Below are positions 17,037 through 25,633 of a stretch of 39,573 nt of DNA, piece after piece. The position numbers and the translations under genes were made by a program. Within the stretch, counting starts at the first letter, position 1. Each line of letters opens with the position of its first letter. The notes under the pieces are model-generated. The model saw only the letters and a list, made by a program, of their open reading frames with translations, was not told the DNA's origin and made no database searches. The DNA is from an uncultured Sphingomonadales bacterium (lineage in GTDB: Bacteria; Pseudomonadota; Alphaproteobacteria; Sphingomonadales; Sphingomonadaceae). The stretch spans positions 1-39,573 of the forward strand of contig CAIJLW010000135.1 of NCBI GenBank assembly GCA_903821685.1, in the 5' to 3' direction.

Positions 17037-18431
17037 TCAATAGCGATAATGGTCTGGCTTGAACGGGCCTTCGGTTGACACGCCAATATATCCTGCCTGC
17101 TTTTCGGTCAGTTTTGTGAGCTTAACGCCCAGTTTTTCGAGGTGCAATGTCGCAACTTTCTCATCGAGATGCTTTGGCAGAACGTAAACTTGGTTTTTAT
17201 AATTTTCACCGTTCGTCCAAAGCTCAATTTGCGCGAGCACTTGGTTGGTGAAGCTTGCCGACATGACAAAGCTTGGATGACCGGTTGCACAACCCAGGTT
17301 CACCAAGCGGCCCTTGGCGAGGACTATGATCTGCTTTCCGTCGGGAAATTCCACCAGATCGGTTCCAGGCTTAACTTCGTCCCATTTGTAGTTGGACAAA
17401 GCGGAGATTTGAATTTCGCTGTCGAAATGACCAATGTTACACACAATGCTCATTGGCTTCATATTCATCATATGCTCGGCGGTTATGACGTCTGCATTGC
17501 CAGTGGCGGTGCAGAAAATATCCGCGCGCTGCACTGCCTCTTCCATTGTTACCACTTCAAAGCCTTCCATCGCGGCCTGCAATGCGCAGATCGGATCGAC
17601 TTCAGTTACCATGACGCGTGCGCCGCCATTACGCAGCGACTGGGCTGAACCCTTGCCAACGTCGCCAAAGCCAGCAACGCAAGCGACCTTACCAGCGAGC
17701 ATGACGTCAGTAGCGCGGCGAATAGCGTCGACGAGCGATTCCTTGCAGCCGTAAAGATTGTCGAACTTCGACTTCGTCACGCTGTCGTTGACGTTGATCG
17801 CAGGAAAAGGCAACTCGCCCTTCTTCGCGATTTCGTACAAACGATGGACCCCCGTTGTGGTCTCTTCCGAAACGCCCTTGAGATTCTTGACCGTCTCAGT
17901 GAGATAGCCCGGCTTCTTGGCGATAAACGTCTTCAAAGCGCGCTGAAATTCAACTTCTTCTTCATTCTCTGGCTCGCCAAAGGTTTCGCCCCGTTCAAGC
18001 TTTGCGCCCCACAAAGCGAACATGGTGGCATCACCACCATCGTCGAGGATGATATTCGCTGTCGTGTCGTCACCCCAATCAAAGATGCGGCCGACATAAT
18101 CCCAGTAATCGGCAAGGCTTTCGCCCTTTATGGCAAACACAGGAATGTTGCGCGCTGCTATGGCGGCCGCGGCATGGTCTTGCGTCGAGAAGATGTTACA
18201 CGTTGCCCAGCGGACGTCAGCGCCAAGCGCCGTCAAAGTTTCGATGAGAACAGCCGTTTGAATTGTCATGTGAAGCGAACCAACGATCCGCGCGCCCTTT
18301 AGCGGCTGTGAAGCACCAAATTCTTCGCGCAACGCCATAAGGCCCGGCATTTCGGTTTCTGCAATATTGATTTCTTTACGGCCAAAATTGGCCTCGCCGA
18401 TATCGGCAATGACATAATCGTTGAAAGCCAC
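17037..18431 (-). CDS. ahcY: S-adenosylhomocysteine hydrolase
   Basis: AhcY splits S-adenosylhomocysteine into adenosine and homocysteine, removing the product that inhibits methyltransferases. The 464-residue length fits the bacterial family. The NAD-binding loop is [11 protein letters not shown], with preceding DDGGDATMF, and the C-terminus KPDHYRY is invariant in the family. The start is GTG at 18431, with GGAGAA about 7 bases upstream, matching the family N-terminus. A perfect 8+8 inverted repeat 64-83 bases upstream is a candidate SahR operator. The gene is divergent from the peroxiredoxin and is followed by its own terminator. Confidence 0.98.
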   Translation of the reverse strand: MAFNDYVIADIGEANFGRKEINIAETEMPGLMALREEFGASQPLKGARIVGSLHMTIQTAVLIETLTALGADVRWATCNIFSTQDHAAAAIAARNIPVFAIKGESLADYWDYVGRIFDWGDDTTANIILDDGGDATMFALWGAKLERGETFGEPENEEEVEFQRALKTFIAKKPGYLTETVKNLKGVSEETTTGVHRLYEIAKKGELPFPAINVNDSVTKSKFDNLYGCKESLVDAIRRATDVMLAGKVACVAGFGDVGKGSAQSLRNGGARVMVTEVDPICALQAAMEGFEVVTMEEAVQRADIFCTATGNADVITAEHMMNMKPMSIVCNIGHFDSEIQISALSNYKWDEVKPGTDLVEFPDGKQIIVLAKGRLVNLGCATGHPSFVMSASFTNQVLAQIELWTNGENYKNQVYVLPKHLDEKVATLHLEKLGVKLTKLTEKQAGYIGVSTEGPFKPDHYRY

Positions 18432-18494
18432 AGGCTTATTCTCCGGGAGGTTTTAGAATGACCTGCCCATAACTGTGGATTACCCCAAAATCAA

Positions 18495-18514
18495 ATATAA
18501 AGATTGCTTTATAT
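18495..18514. promoter_or_regulatory. candidate SahR-type operator upstream of ahcY
   Basis: ATATAAAG (18495-18502) and CTTTATAT (18507-18514) form a perfect inverted repeat with spacer ATTG. ArsR-family SahR is known to control ahcY and methionine-cycle genes in proteobacteria through AT-rich palindromes of similar length and type. The site lies in the divergent ahcY/peroxiredoxin region. The palindrome is seen directly; the regulator is inferred, and no sahR gene is in the window. Confidence 0.6.
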
Positions 18515-18669
18515 GCTTTGGTATATGGGTGGCATGGCCAACGCTATATCACTGGGGCGCTTCAGAGATATCATTGGTCTTAAAAATCGTGGCATCCAGC
18601 GACGCATACTTGACTTGGCAAAGCGGGTCTCGGATGACGATTCCATACCTCTCTTAAAGGAAAGAATAC

Positions 18670-19149
18670 ATGAGCATCTCTGTTGGCGACAAAATCCCGG
18701 ACGTTAAACTGGTGAAGGCAACCGCAGAAGGTCCGCAGCCCATCCAATCAGCCGATTATTTCGCAGGGCGTCGCATCGCGTTGTTCTCCGTCCCTGGCGC
18801 CTTCACGCCAACATGTTCAGCGCGCCATCTTCCCGGTTTCGTTGAGAAATCCGATGAACTTGCTGCAAAAGGCATAGACGAAATTGCGTGCACCGCGGTG
18901 AACGACGCCTTTGTGCTGGGTGCATGGAACAAGTCGGGTGGGTCGGGCGCGATCACTATGCTTGCAGATGGCAATGGCGACTTTGCCGCGGCGCTTGGGC
19001 TGGAAATGGACGGAAGCGCATATGGCATGGGCAAACGCGGCCAACGTTTCTCGCTCGTTGTGAACGATGGCGTAGTTGAACACGTCAATGTTGAAGCGCC
19101 AGGCGATTTCAATGTCAGCTCGGCAGAATATATGCTCGGCCAACTCTGA
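18670..19149 (+). CDS. Prx5-type peroxiredoxin
   Basis: This is a thiol peroxidase reducing hydrogen peroxide and organic hydroperoxides. The 159-residue protein carries the Prx5-subfamily active-site block PGAFTPTCSARHLPGF with peroxidatic C49, followed by AVNDAFVLGAW and RFSLVVNDG. One other cysteine (C74) is present, so a glutathione- or thioredoxin-dependent cycle is possible. The ATG is preceded by AAAGGAAAG. A clean terminator follows at 19184-19207, so it is probably a single-gene transcript. Confidence 0.95.
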   Translation: MSISVGDKIPDVKLVKATAEGPQPIQSADYFAGRRIALFSVPGAFTPTCSARHLPGFVEKSDELAAKGIDEIACTAVNDAFVLGAWNKSGGSGAITMLADGNGDFAAALGLEMDGSAYGMGKRGQRFSLVVNDGVVEHVNVEAPGDFNVSSAEYMLGQL

Positions 19150-19183
19150 TAGCACATTAAACTTACCGCGTTGGCACATGAAC

Positions 19184-19207
19184 GGGAGGGGCAACCCTCC
19201 CTTTTTT
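19184..19207 (+). terminator. rho-independent terminator after the peroxiredoxin gene
   Basis: A perfect 7-bp stem, GGGAGGG (19184-19190) with CCCTCCC (19195-19201), closes the tetraloop GCAA and is followed by six T residues. It lies 34 bases past the stop codon. Confidence 0.93.
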
Positions 19208-19242
19208 GTTGCCAAAATTGTAAAATTCGGTGAAGCTTGTTT

Positions 19243-20688
19243 ATGCCCACCCAACAAACACAAAACATCATTAATCAACTAGTTACCGAATATGAATCTT
19301 CGGTAAAACGGCTCCAATCGGCGCTTGCAGCTTATTTGAAGGACAAAACCGCTCCGTCGGCAGACCAGCGCGCAAATAATGATTTTTGTTATCCGGAACT
19401 CATAATCACTTACGCTGGCAAGACACGCGCGAGCAAATCCAACCTTGCATTTGGCAAACTGGAGAAGGTCGGCACGTTCCGCACCACCTTCACTAAACCT
19501 GACCTTTTTGCGGATTATATTGGTGAACAGCTTGATTTGTTGGTCGAGCAATATGAACTCGACATATCTGTTGGCCGCAGTAGCCAAGAAATCCCCTTCC
19601 CTTATGTGATGGATGGGTCAGCCGACCTTGAGCTTGGCACCATTAGCCCGAATGAATTGGCGCGTTACTTCCCGACAACAGAGCTAGCAGACATTGGCGA
19701 CGAGATCGCTGATGGCCTTCTGCGGGTAAGGGGCAATCGCAGTTCCCCGCTCGCGCTCTTCGACGGATTACGTACGGACTTTTCGCTCGCCCGACTTCGC
19801 CATTACACAGGTGCGCCTGCTGAACATGTTCAACACTATATCCTGTTCACCAACTATCACCGTTATGTCGACGAATTCGTCAGTTGGGCCTGCAAGCAAG
19901 TGGGCAACGGCCGCTATACCGCTTTGTCGGGTGCCGGCGGGCTATATGTCGACACGCCAACGGACAATGCCGCGCAGCTGGTCGCCGACAGTACGTGGCG
20001 TCGCCACCAGATGCCTGCGTACCATCTCATCGCACCGGATCGTTCGGGGATCACCTTGGTCAACATTGGCGTTGGCCCATCTAATGCAAAAACCATTTGC
20101 GACCATTTGGCCGTCCTTCGGCCCGAAGCTTGGTTGATGATTGGCCATTGCGGCGGGCTTCGTGAGACGCAGCGCATCGGCGATTATGTTCTTGCGCATG
20201 CCTATTTGCGCGACGATCATATATTGGACGATGTTCTGCCACCGGAAATTCCCATCCCGCCCATCGCCGAAGTGCAGCAAGCATTGGCGAGCGCTGCAGA
20301 ATATGTTTCGGGTACCAGCGGAGCAGACCTGAAACGGCGCATGCGAACCGGGACCGTTGTCACCACCGACGACCGAAACTGGGAGTTGCGTTATTCCGCC
20401 TCCGCGCTGCGCTTCTCGCAAAGCCGTGCCATTGCTATCGACATGGAGTCAGCGACCATTGCAGCACAAGGCTATCGTTTCCGGGTGCCCTATGGCACAT
20501 TGTTATGTGTTTCGGACAAACCATTGCACGGCGAAATTAAGCTGCCAGGACAGGCAAACCGCTTTTACGAAGAGGCAATTGCCGCGCATTTACAAATCGG
20601 CATTCAAACCTGCGAGTTGCTGCGCGAGGCTGGAAATAGCCTACACAGCCGCAAGTTGCGCGCATTCAACGAGCCGCCTTTTAGATAA
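19243..20688 (+). CDS. amn: AMP nucleosidase
   Basis: Amn hydrolyses AMP to adenine and ribose 5-phosphate. The 481-residue protein has the N-terminal AMN-specific domain (about 1-170) and a C-terminal nucleoside-phosphorylase-like domain with NIGVGPSNAKTICDHLAVL, MIGHCGG and AIDMESATIAAQGYRF, then CVSDKPLHGEIKLPG. The length equals the usual bacterial Amn. ATG at 19243 was preferred over a TTG two codons upstream because GGTGAAG is well placed. It begins 35 bases after the peroxiredoxin terminator and so probably has its own promoter. Confidence 0.95.
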   Translation: MPTQQTQNIINQLVTEYESSVKRLQSALAAYLKDKTAPSADQRANNDFCYPELIITYAGKTRASKSNLAFGKLEKVGTFRTTFTKPDLFADYIGEQLDLLVEQYELDISVGRSSQEIPFPYVMDGSADLELGTISPNELARYFPTTELADIGDEIADGLLRVRGNRSSPLALFDGLRTDFSLARLRHYTGAPAEHVQHYILFTNYHRYVDEFVSWACKQVGNGRYTALSGAGGLYVDTPTDNAAQLVADSTWRRHQMPAYHLIAPDRSGITLVNIGVGPSNAKTICDHLAVLRPEAWLMIGHCGGLRETQRIGDYVLAHAYLRDDHILDDVLPPEIPIPPIAEVQQALASAAEYVSGTSGADLKRRMRTGTVVTTDDRNWELRYSASALRFSQSRAIAIDMESATIAAQGYRFRVPYGTLLCVSDKPLHGEIKLPGQANRFYEEAIAAHLQIGIQTCELLREAGNSLHSRKLRAFNEPPFR

Positions 20689-20752
20689 GTACGTAGGAAC
20701 GAAACCCACGCCAAACGATTATTGTGAGTGATTACAACCAAGGAGGACTCCC

Positions 20753-21223
20753 ATGCAGAAAAAACCCACAGAAACCGGAACATTCGACAAGGTTTGGAAC
20801 AAACTGCGGAGCATCGCAAATAGCCTTACCGGGGGTGCGCGTTCAGCGGTTGATTCCGCGTCCACCACCGCCAAATCAGCGGTGGAATCTGCGTCACATG
20901 CTGCTGCTAGTGCTGGCGCAGCGATAAAGGAAAATCCTGGCAAAACCGCTGCCGTTGCGGGCGCAGTCATCGCAACCGCGGCAGCCGCTGTGGCCGGCAA
21001 AAAAGTTTATGACCGCAAGGCCGCCAGCAGCGTAAAACCGGCAGCGAAGAAACCGGCGGCTAAAAAGCCAGCTGCGAAAAAGCCTCCAGCAAAGAAGCCT
21101 GCAACAAAGACGGTTGCGAAACCTGCTGCCGCACCTGCCACACCAGCAAAGCCTGCAACGCGCGCAAAACCAGCTGTAAAAAAAGCTATGCCCGCCAAGC
21201 CAGCGCCTAAAACAACTGCCTAA
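20753..21223 (+). CDS. Lys/Ala/Pro-rich basic protein with a hydrophobic segment (histone H1-like tail)
   Basis: This 156-residue protein is of unknown role. Residues 1-60 form a helical, Ser/Ala-rich region with repeats of the type SAVxSAS. Residues 65-82 are a small-residue hydrophobic stretch (TAAVAGAVIATAAAAVAG) that could span a membrane, preceded by ENPGK and followed by KKVYDRK. Residues 95-156 are an AAKKP-type tail, strongly basic, like bacterial histone H1-like proteins. The middle recalls ElaB/YqjD/DUF883 membrane proteins, which bind ribosomes in Escherichia coli. A strong AAGGAGGA lies six bases before the ATG. The composition is certain; nucleic-acid binding and membrane anchoring are inferences. 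Confidence 0.8.
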   Translation: MQKKPTETGTFDKVWNKLRSIANSLTGGARSAVDSASTTAKSAVESASHAAASAGAAIKENPGKTAAVAGAVIATAAAAVAGKKVYDRKAASSVKPAAKKPAAKKPAAKKPPAKKPATKTVAKPAAAPATPAKPATRAKPAVKKAMPAKPAPKTTA

Positions 21224-21240
21224 CTTCGCGGATATACACA

Positions 21241-21263
21241 GCCCCGCCCAATACAGGCGGGGC
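21241..21263. terminator. GC-rich hairpin between convergent genes
   Basis: GCCCCGCC (21241-21248) pairs perfectly with GGCGGGGC (21256-21263) across a 7-base loop, in the 48-base gap between two convergent stop codons. It lacks a good T-run on either strand, so it may end transcription weakly in both directions. Confidence 0.55.
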
Positions 21264-21271
21264 CGTGTTAG

Positions 21272-23146
21272 CTACCAGCCCTTTTTCGCGCCCTTATTTT
21301 GCGTTTTCAGCCATTTCATCAGAGGCGCGAAATATTCGAGCATCGGTTTACCCGACATTTCACGTGTTCCGGTGAACGCCTGAAGCGCATCTGGCCAAGG
21401 CTTGGATGCGCCCATTTCAAGCATTGCATTTAGGCGAGTCCCCACGTCCTTGTTGCCATAGAACGAGCAGCGGTGAAGCGGCCCTTTCCACCCAGAAATA
21501 TCGCACGCCGCCTTGTAAAACTGGAACTGCAATATGCGTGCAAGGAAATAACGGGTGTATGGTGTGTTGCCGGGGATGTGATATTTGGCTCCGGCGTCAA
21601 AACGGTCGGCTGCACGCGTAACTGGCGGAACAATGCCTTGGTATTGTAAGCGTAAGTCAGTCCAGCCCTTATTATAATTTGCTTGCGTGATGGAACCGTT
21701 GAAAACGCCCCAACGCCATTTGTCGATCAGCAAGCCAAATGGCAGGAAAGCGACCTTGTCCATGGCTTGACGCAGCAAAAGACCATTGTCCTTATCAGCA
21801 CCCGGAACCTTCGCAGGGTCAAGCAGTCCGATCTGAACAAGATAATTTGGCGTAATCGACAATGCGATGGCGTCACCAATCGCCTCATGGAAACCATCAT
21901 TTGCACCGTTTAGGTATAGATAGGGCTGTTTATTGTACGCACGCTGATAATAATTGTGACCAAGCTCATGATGAATAGTCACGAAGTCGTCTGTGTTGAC
22001 CTTGATGCACATTTTGATGCGAAGGTCTTCCACATTGTCGATGTCCCAAGCCGATGCGTGGCAGACCACTTCACGGTCCGTTGGCTTGATAAATTGCGCA
22101 CGGTCCCAAAAGGTTTTGGGCAATGGTGCAAAGCCGAGCGACGAAAAGAAGCCCTCGCCGACCTTCACCATATCTTTTTCTGCCTTGCCGCGGCTTGCAG
22201 TAAAATCTGCAACTTCGGTTTGCTGATACCCCTTCGTCACCAAAAGCGCACCAATGTCATACCCGATGTCGCCGGCACCTGGCGGAGCGACAACGTCATA
22301 TATATTGCCCCATTCCTGCGCCCACATATTTCCGAGCAAATCGGCACGGATTGGCCCTGTTTTGGACTGGACCGCATCGCCATATTTCTTGTTCAGCTGC
22401 GTGCGGACATAGGTATGCAACTCGTCGTACAACGGCTTCACCTCAAACCACAATTTGTCGGTCAAATTGGCAAACTCGTCTGCGGGCATGTCATATCCCG
22501 ACCGCCACATCGCGCCGACATCGGCATAGCCAAGTTCGGTCGCGCCCTTATTGGCGATTTCGACCATCCGGGCATAATCTGGCCCCATGGGCGCACCGAC
22601 ATTGTCGTGCCAGCTGACCCACATTTCTTTCAGTTCATCGGGATTGCGGTTAGATCCCATCTCCGCCTCGATATCCGAACCGTTGATTTCCTTGCCACGC
22701 AACGTGCCGCGCCCCTTGCCATAAGAAGACTGCAATTTGGTCGAGATAGTCGCAAGTTCCGCTGCTGCCCCGGGCGTTGTTGGTGCTGGCAAAACAATGC
22801 CCCCGCGCAGAATGTCCAGCTTGCGCTTTGTGTCATAGGATAGCCCTGGCAGCGCCTGATATTTGGCAGCCTCAAGCGCATAGCCAACGGCTTTTTCTGT
22901 GCCGATTTCACCGTAGCGTGCGGCGATGGCATCGGTGTCATCCGTCAAATAGGTGGCGTTAATCCACGCGACGCGGCCACCTTCGACGGAGAAATCAAAC
23001 AAGTCCTTTTCGGCGCGAGCAACAAAGGCATCGGCGTCAGAAACCGTATGCGCTGCGGCCGCAGAGGCTGCGTCCTGAGCCATGGCGGCAGTTGGTACAG
23101 ATAGCGAGGCGCATGCCAAAGCAGCAATAGATACAAGAGTTTTCAT
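21272..23146 (-). CDS. secreted M2-family peptidyl-dipeptidase (ACE-like)
   Basis: This 624-residue zinc metallopeptidase is related to angiotensin-converting enzyme and would release dipeptides from peptide C-termini in the periplasm. A signal peptide (MKTLVSIAALACASLSVPTA, cleavage after AMA at 23) precedes the mature chain. The zinc site is HELGH at 393-397 in VTIHHELGHNYYQ, with the third ligand E421 in GFHEAIGDAIALS. Both are intact, so the enzyme should be active. AGGAACC precedes the ATG. It is the last gene of a minus-strand run of four; the gap to the upstream membrane-protein gene is 54 bases. Confidence 0.94.
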   Translation of the reverse strand: MKTLVSIAALACASLSVPTAAMAQDAASAAAAHTVSDADAFVARAEKDLFDFSVEGGRVAWINATYLTDDTDAIAARYGEIGTEKAVGYALEAAKYQALPGLSYDTKRKLDILRGGIVLPAPTTPGAAAELATISTKLQSSYGKGRGTLRGKEINGSDIEAEMGSNRNPDELKEMWVSWHDNVGAPMGPDYARMVEIANKGATELGYADVGAMWRSGYDMPADEFANLTDKLWFEVKPLYDELHTYVRTQLNKKYGDAVQSKTGPIRADLLGNMWAQEWGNIYDVVAPPGAGDIGYDIGALLVTKGYQQTEVADFTASRGKAEKDMVKVGEGFFSSLGFAPLPKTFWDRAQFIKPTDREVVCHASAWDIDNVEDLRIKMCIKVNTDDFVTIHHELGHNYYQRAYNKQPYLYLNGANDGFHEAIGDAIALSITPNYLVQIGLLDPAKVPGADKDNGLLLRQAMDKVAFLPFGLLIDKWRWGVFNGSITQANYNKGWTDLRLQYQGIVPPVTRAADRFDAGAKYHIPGNTPYTRYFLARILQFQFYKAACDISGWKGPLHRCSFYGNKDVGTRLNAMLEMGASKPWPDALQAFTGTREMSGKPMLEYFAPLMKWLKTQNKGAKKGW

Positions 23147-23200
23147 GTTAGGTTCCTGACAAACAATACGCCTCGCTGGTGAAACTTTCGGCCTGCCCCG

Positions 23201-23731
23201 TCAAGCGACGTGACGCGCCTTTCGTCGAATACCGAGCGCGACCAGCAAACCAAAAAACGTCACCAAAAATAATATCATTTTTATAGGCCGCATCTTTGCT
23301 GCAATGTTTGCCAACAGATCAACCCCACCGGTGCCTGCAGCTTGAATCAGCTGGCTTATGGTTTCGGCAAAATCAGAGATTGCAAAGCCAATGGTGGCAA
23401 TCATAACGACTTTGCCGAGACGCGCCAGCATTGCGGACGATGACGCTGCAAACATCCGCCCACCGGCAAACGCGCCCCACGCGTAAACGACGATAAACAT
23501 GAGGTCCAACTCCATACTGTAAATTGCCAGATCCTTCACACCGGCCGCAGCCCAGCCGGCATGGATGACATCCACCCGCGCCGCACTGCCCGCTGCCTGA
23601 TGGTCGCTTATACCCAAGGGCGAAGCGTCGGTAATCAGCCAAATGTTCATAACGATTTGAGCGGCTAACAACAAAATGCCGACCAACCAGAACGTCCAGA
23701 AACGCCTTTCTAGAGCAGATTCGCCGCGCAT
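23201..23731 (-). CDS. four-helix membrane protein of unknown function
   Basis: I do not recognise this 176-residue protein. It has four hydrophobic segments (about 13-34, 70-92, 103-125 and 148-168), a short charged N-terminus and a basic C-terminal end RRKARHVA, suggesting both ends in the cytoplasm. The loop after the first helix is long (about 35-68) and hydrophilic. It starts two bases after the stop of the GNAT gene and lies upstream of the M2 peptidase, so it is probably in one transcript with them. No catalytic motif is visible. Confidence 0.82.
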   Translation of the reverse strand: MRGESALERRFWTFWLVGILLLAAQIVMNIWLITDASPLGISDHQAAGSAARVDVIHAGWAAAGVKDLAIYSMELDLMFIVVYAWGAFAGGRMFAASSSAMLARLGKVVMIATIGFAISDFAETISQLIQAAGTGGVDLLANIAAKMRPIKMILFLVTFFGLLVALGIRRKARHVA

Positions 23732-23733
23732 GG

Positions 23734-24300
23734 CTAAGTGATAACCAAAGACGCGGACAATGCCCCTGACAGGGCATCCTCGCGCGTCAGATGATAGGTT
23801 GTGTAATCATGCAGAAGCCCATCATGATCACGCTTATGTTCCAGCACCAACTTCCCGCCCAAACGTTCAACGGCGGTGCGGGACCGGATATTATTCGCGC
23901 CGACCTGAAAAACCACGGTGCGAACAAACTGGAAGATATATTTGAGCATCAGCGCCTTCACTTCGCGGTTAACACCGGTGCGCCAATATGCCGTCGCGAA
24001 GAAGGTCCAGCCAATTTCGATTTCATCGGCGATGGCGGCGTAATTGGCAAAGCGCGTGCCACCCATGATTTCGCCTGTTGCTGTGTCTAATATTGCAAAC
24101 GCGCCCTGCGATGCGATGGCGTCGCCGAAAAAATCGTCGAACACCTCTCTTTTATACCGATCCCGAAAGGGATGCATCGCCCAAATTTCAGGGTCTGACG
24201 CCACGGCAAACAGCTCATCATAGTCGGCCACTACCAAAGGCCGCAGTAAAACGCGCTTGCCCGTCAAGACAGGCTGAATATCAAACAGCCGCAACGTCAC
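23734..24300 (-). CDS. GNAT-family N-acetyltransferase (RimJ/RimL type)
   Basis: This 188-residue protein begins with the family pattern LTGKRVLLRPLVVADYDELFAVASDPEIW and continues with IGWTFFATAYWRTGVNREVKALML, the acetyl-CoA-binding region of RimJ/RimL-like acetyltransferases, and then NIRSRTAVERLGG. The acceptor (protein N-terminus, antibiotic or small amine) cannot be deduced. Its ATG overlaps the stop of the upstream alpha/beta hydrolase as ATGA, so translation is coupled. Confidence 0.9.
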   Translation of the reverse strand: MTLRLFDIQPVLTGKRVLLRPLVVADYDELFAVASDPEIWAMHPFRDRYKREVFDDFFGDAIASQGAFAILDTATGEIMGGTRFANYAAIADEIEIGWTFFATAYWRTGVNREVKALMLKYIFQFVRTVVFQVGANNIRSRTAVERLGGKLVLEHKRDHDGLLHDYTTYHLTREDALSGALSASLVIT

Positions 24301-25055
24301 CAGACCTCACCCGTCAAAGCCGCGACAAAAGCTTGCCCAAGCTCAGGCTTTATGACTGCGCTCATATGATTGCCCGGAACTAGGACCAACTTTCCGCGGC
24401 GCAGAAGCGCTGCGAGGTCGGCAACTGAGCCATTATCATTATCCTGCTCTCCGCACACTAAGGCGACGGGCAATGTCCATTGGGCAATCTGCGCTACACT
24501 CGTGTCAGTAAATGTTTCCAAAATATGCCGCAATGCTTCTGGGTCACCACCTGTAGTTTTCAAGAACGCCTCCGCCATCCACGCGGCCGAACCTTTTTCA
24601 TGATGCCCCAGATTATCTAAGACGTGGCGAAAATGAACACCGCGATGGGCCGTGTTCGTTAGTCCCTCCAAACCCATGCCAGAAATAACCGCCCTGCCCG
24701 GTGCGGCGCCGCGCGTTAGCATCCATGAAACAGTACGCCCGCCAAGCGAGTATCCGCCCAAATCGTAATCCTCGACACCCAAATGTGCCAACAAGGCGAA
24801 CTGGTCATCGGCCAAAACATCGCTTGGATAATGCGCCGGATCGTGAGGCCTTCCACTTAGGCCGTGTGCGCGAAGGTCAGGCATGATCACGCGGTATCCA
24901 GCGTTCGCCAGCGCAGCAGCATGACCATATCTAATCCAGTTGGTGTCCGCGTCGGACATGAACCCATGGATAAGCAGCAAGGGGCGTCCTTGCCCGATTT
25001 CACGCCAGGCAATTTCGACGCCGTCGGCGGCCAGGAAACTGTCGCATGTAATCAT
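24297..25055 (-). CDS. alpha/beta-fold hydrolase
   Basis: This 252-residue hydrolase shows the oxyanion-hole motif HGFM (30-33), the nucleophile elbow GYSLGG with S103, an acid in GEQDNDNG near 209 and the catalytic His in PGNHMSAV near 230. It has no signal peptide, so it is cytosolic. The cap region around 110-190 is short. The substrate is unknown; esterases, lactonases and C-C hydrolases share this layout. It is the first gene of the hydrolase-GNAT-membrane protein run and is divergent from the marR operon. Confidence 0.9.
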   Translation of the reverse strand: MITCDSFLAADGVEIAWREIGQGRPLLLIHGFMSDADTNWIRYGHAAALANAGYRVIMPDLRAHGLSGRPHDPAHYPSDVLADDQFALLAHLGVEDYDLGGYSLGGRTVSWMLTRGAAPGRAVISGMGLEGLTNTAHRGVHFRHVLDNLGHHEKGSAAWMAEAFLKTTGGDPEALRHILETFTDTSVAQIAQWTLPVALVCGEQDNDNGSVADLAALLRRGKLVLVPGNHMSAVIKPELGQAFVAALTGEVW

Positions 25056-25157
25056 CAGCTACTTCTTTGTTCGTTCCGACATAATGAGTTCCTAATGCCA
25101 CGCGCCTTTCTGTCAGGAAAGTTTTTTCGAAAATTATGCGCTGCACCAAAAACAATC

Positions 25158-25186
25158 TTGCCAATAATAAGCATAGCTATTATGTT
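25158..25186 (+). promoter_or_regulatory. candidate marR promoter with operator palindrome
   Basis: TTGCCA (25158-25163) and TATGTT (25181-25186) are spaced by exactly 17 bases. The spacer contains the perfect palindrome ATAGCTAT (25173-25180), and ATAATA/TATTAT (25164-25169 and 25178-25183) form a wider inverted repeat. The expected start of transcription is at or next to the ATG (25193) and no ribosome site is visible, so the mRNA may be leaderless. MarR autorepression is inferred. Confidence 0.5.
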
Positions 25187-25192
25187 GATGGC

Positions 25193-25633
25193 ATGAGTGA
25201 TGATCTGGGCTTTTTGTTGGGGGATGCTGCGCGATTGCTTCGGCGGTCGTTTGACGAACGCGCCCGCGCCATGGGCGTAACTCGACCGCAATGGCGCGTA
25301 CTCGCCCTGCTCAAACGTTTCGACGGAAGTACGCAGGTTACCGTCGCTGACATGCTTGATGTGGAGCCCATCACTCTTGGGAGAATGGTTGACCGCATGC
25401 AGGATGCAGGCATGGTCGAACGCCGCGCTGACCCCGCGGACCGCCGCAGATGGCGCTTACACCTCACCGCGGAAGGTGAGCAGAAAATCGAGGCTTTGCG
25501 CCCGACTGCACTTGCGCTCTTTGACGACGCGATGGCCGGTCTGGATGAAGCACAACGTTTGGAATTGGAAGCAATGTTGAATATCGTTCGCGCAAATCTA
25601 ACCCGTAAACCGCTTGAGGTGTCCCATGGCTGA
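25193..25633 (+). CDS. MarR-family transcriptional regulator
   Basis: This 146-residue winged-helix regulator has helix-turn-helix QVTVADMLDVEPITLGRMVD, wing DPADRRRWRLHLTAEGE and flanking dimerisation helices. Such proteins repress adjacent efflux genes and release DNA when a phenolic or drug ligand binds. It is followed without a gap by an EmrA/EmrB pair, overlapping emrA by 8 bases, which indicates local control of that pump. The start MSDDLGFLLGD was preferred over an upstream in-frame ATG (25136) because the family begins here and the promoter lies between the two. Confidence 0.94.
   Translation: MSDDLGFLLGDAARLLRRSFDERARAMGVTRPQWRVLALLKRFDGSTQVTVADMLDVEPITLGRMVDRMQDAGMVERRADPADRRRWRLHLTAEGEQKIEALRPTALALFDDAMAGLDEAQRLELEAMLNIVRANLTRKPLEVSHG

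Noticed and set aside
18475-18657. 60-codon plus-strand frame in the ahcY/peroxiredoxin gap
   Set aside because: It overlaps the candidate operator, has no ribosome site and its product looks random.
21956-22843. 295-codon open frame on the plus strand
   Set aside because: It is fully antisense to the M2 peptidase gene, without a ribosome site or recognisable domain.
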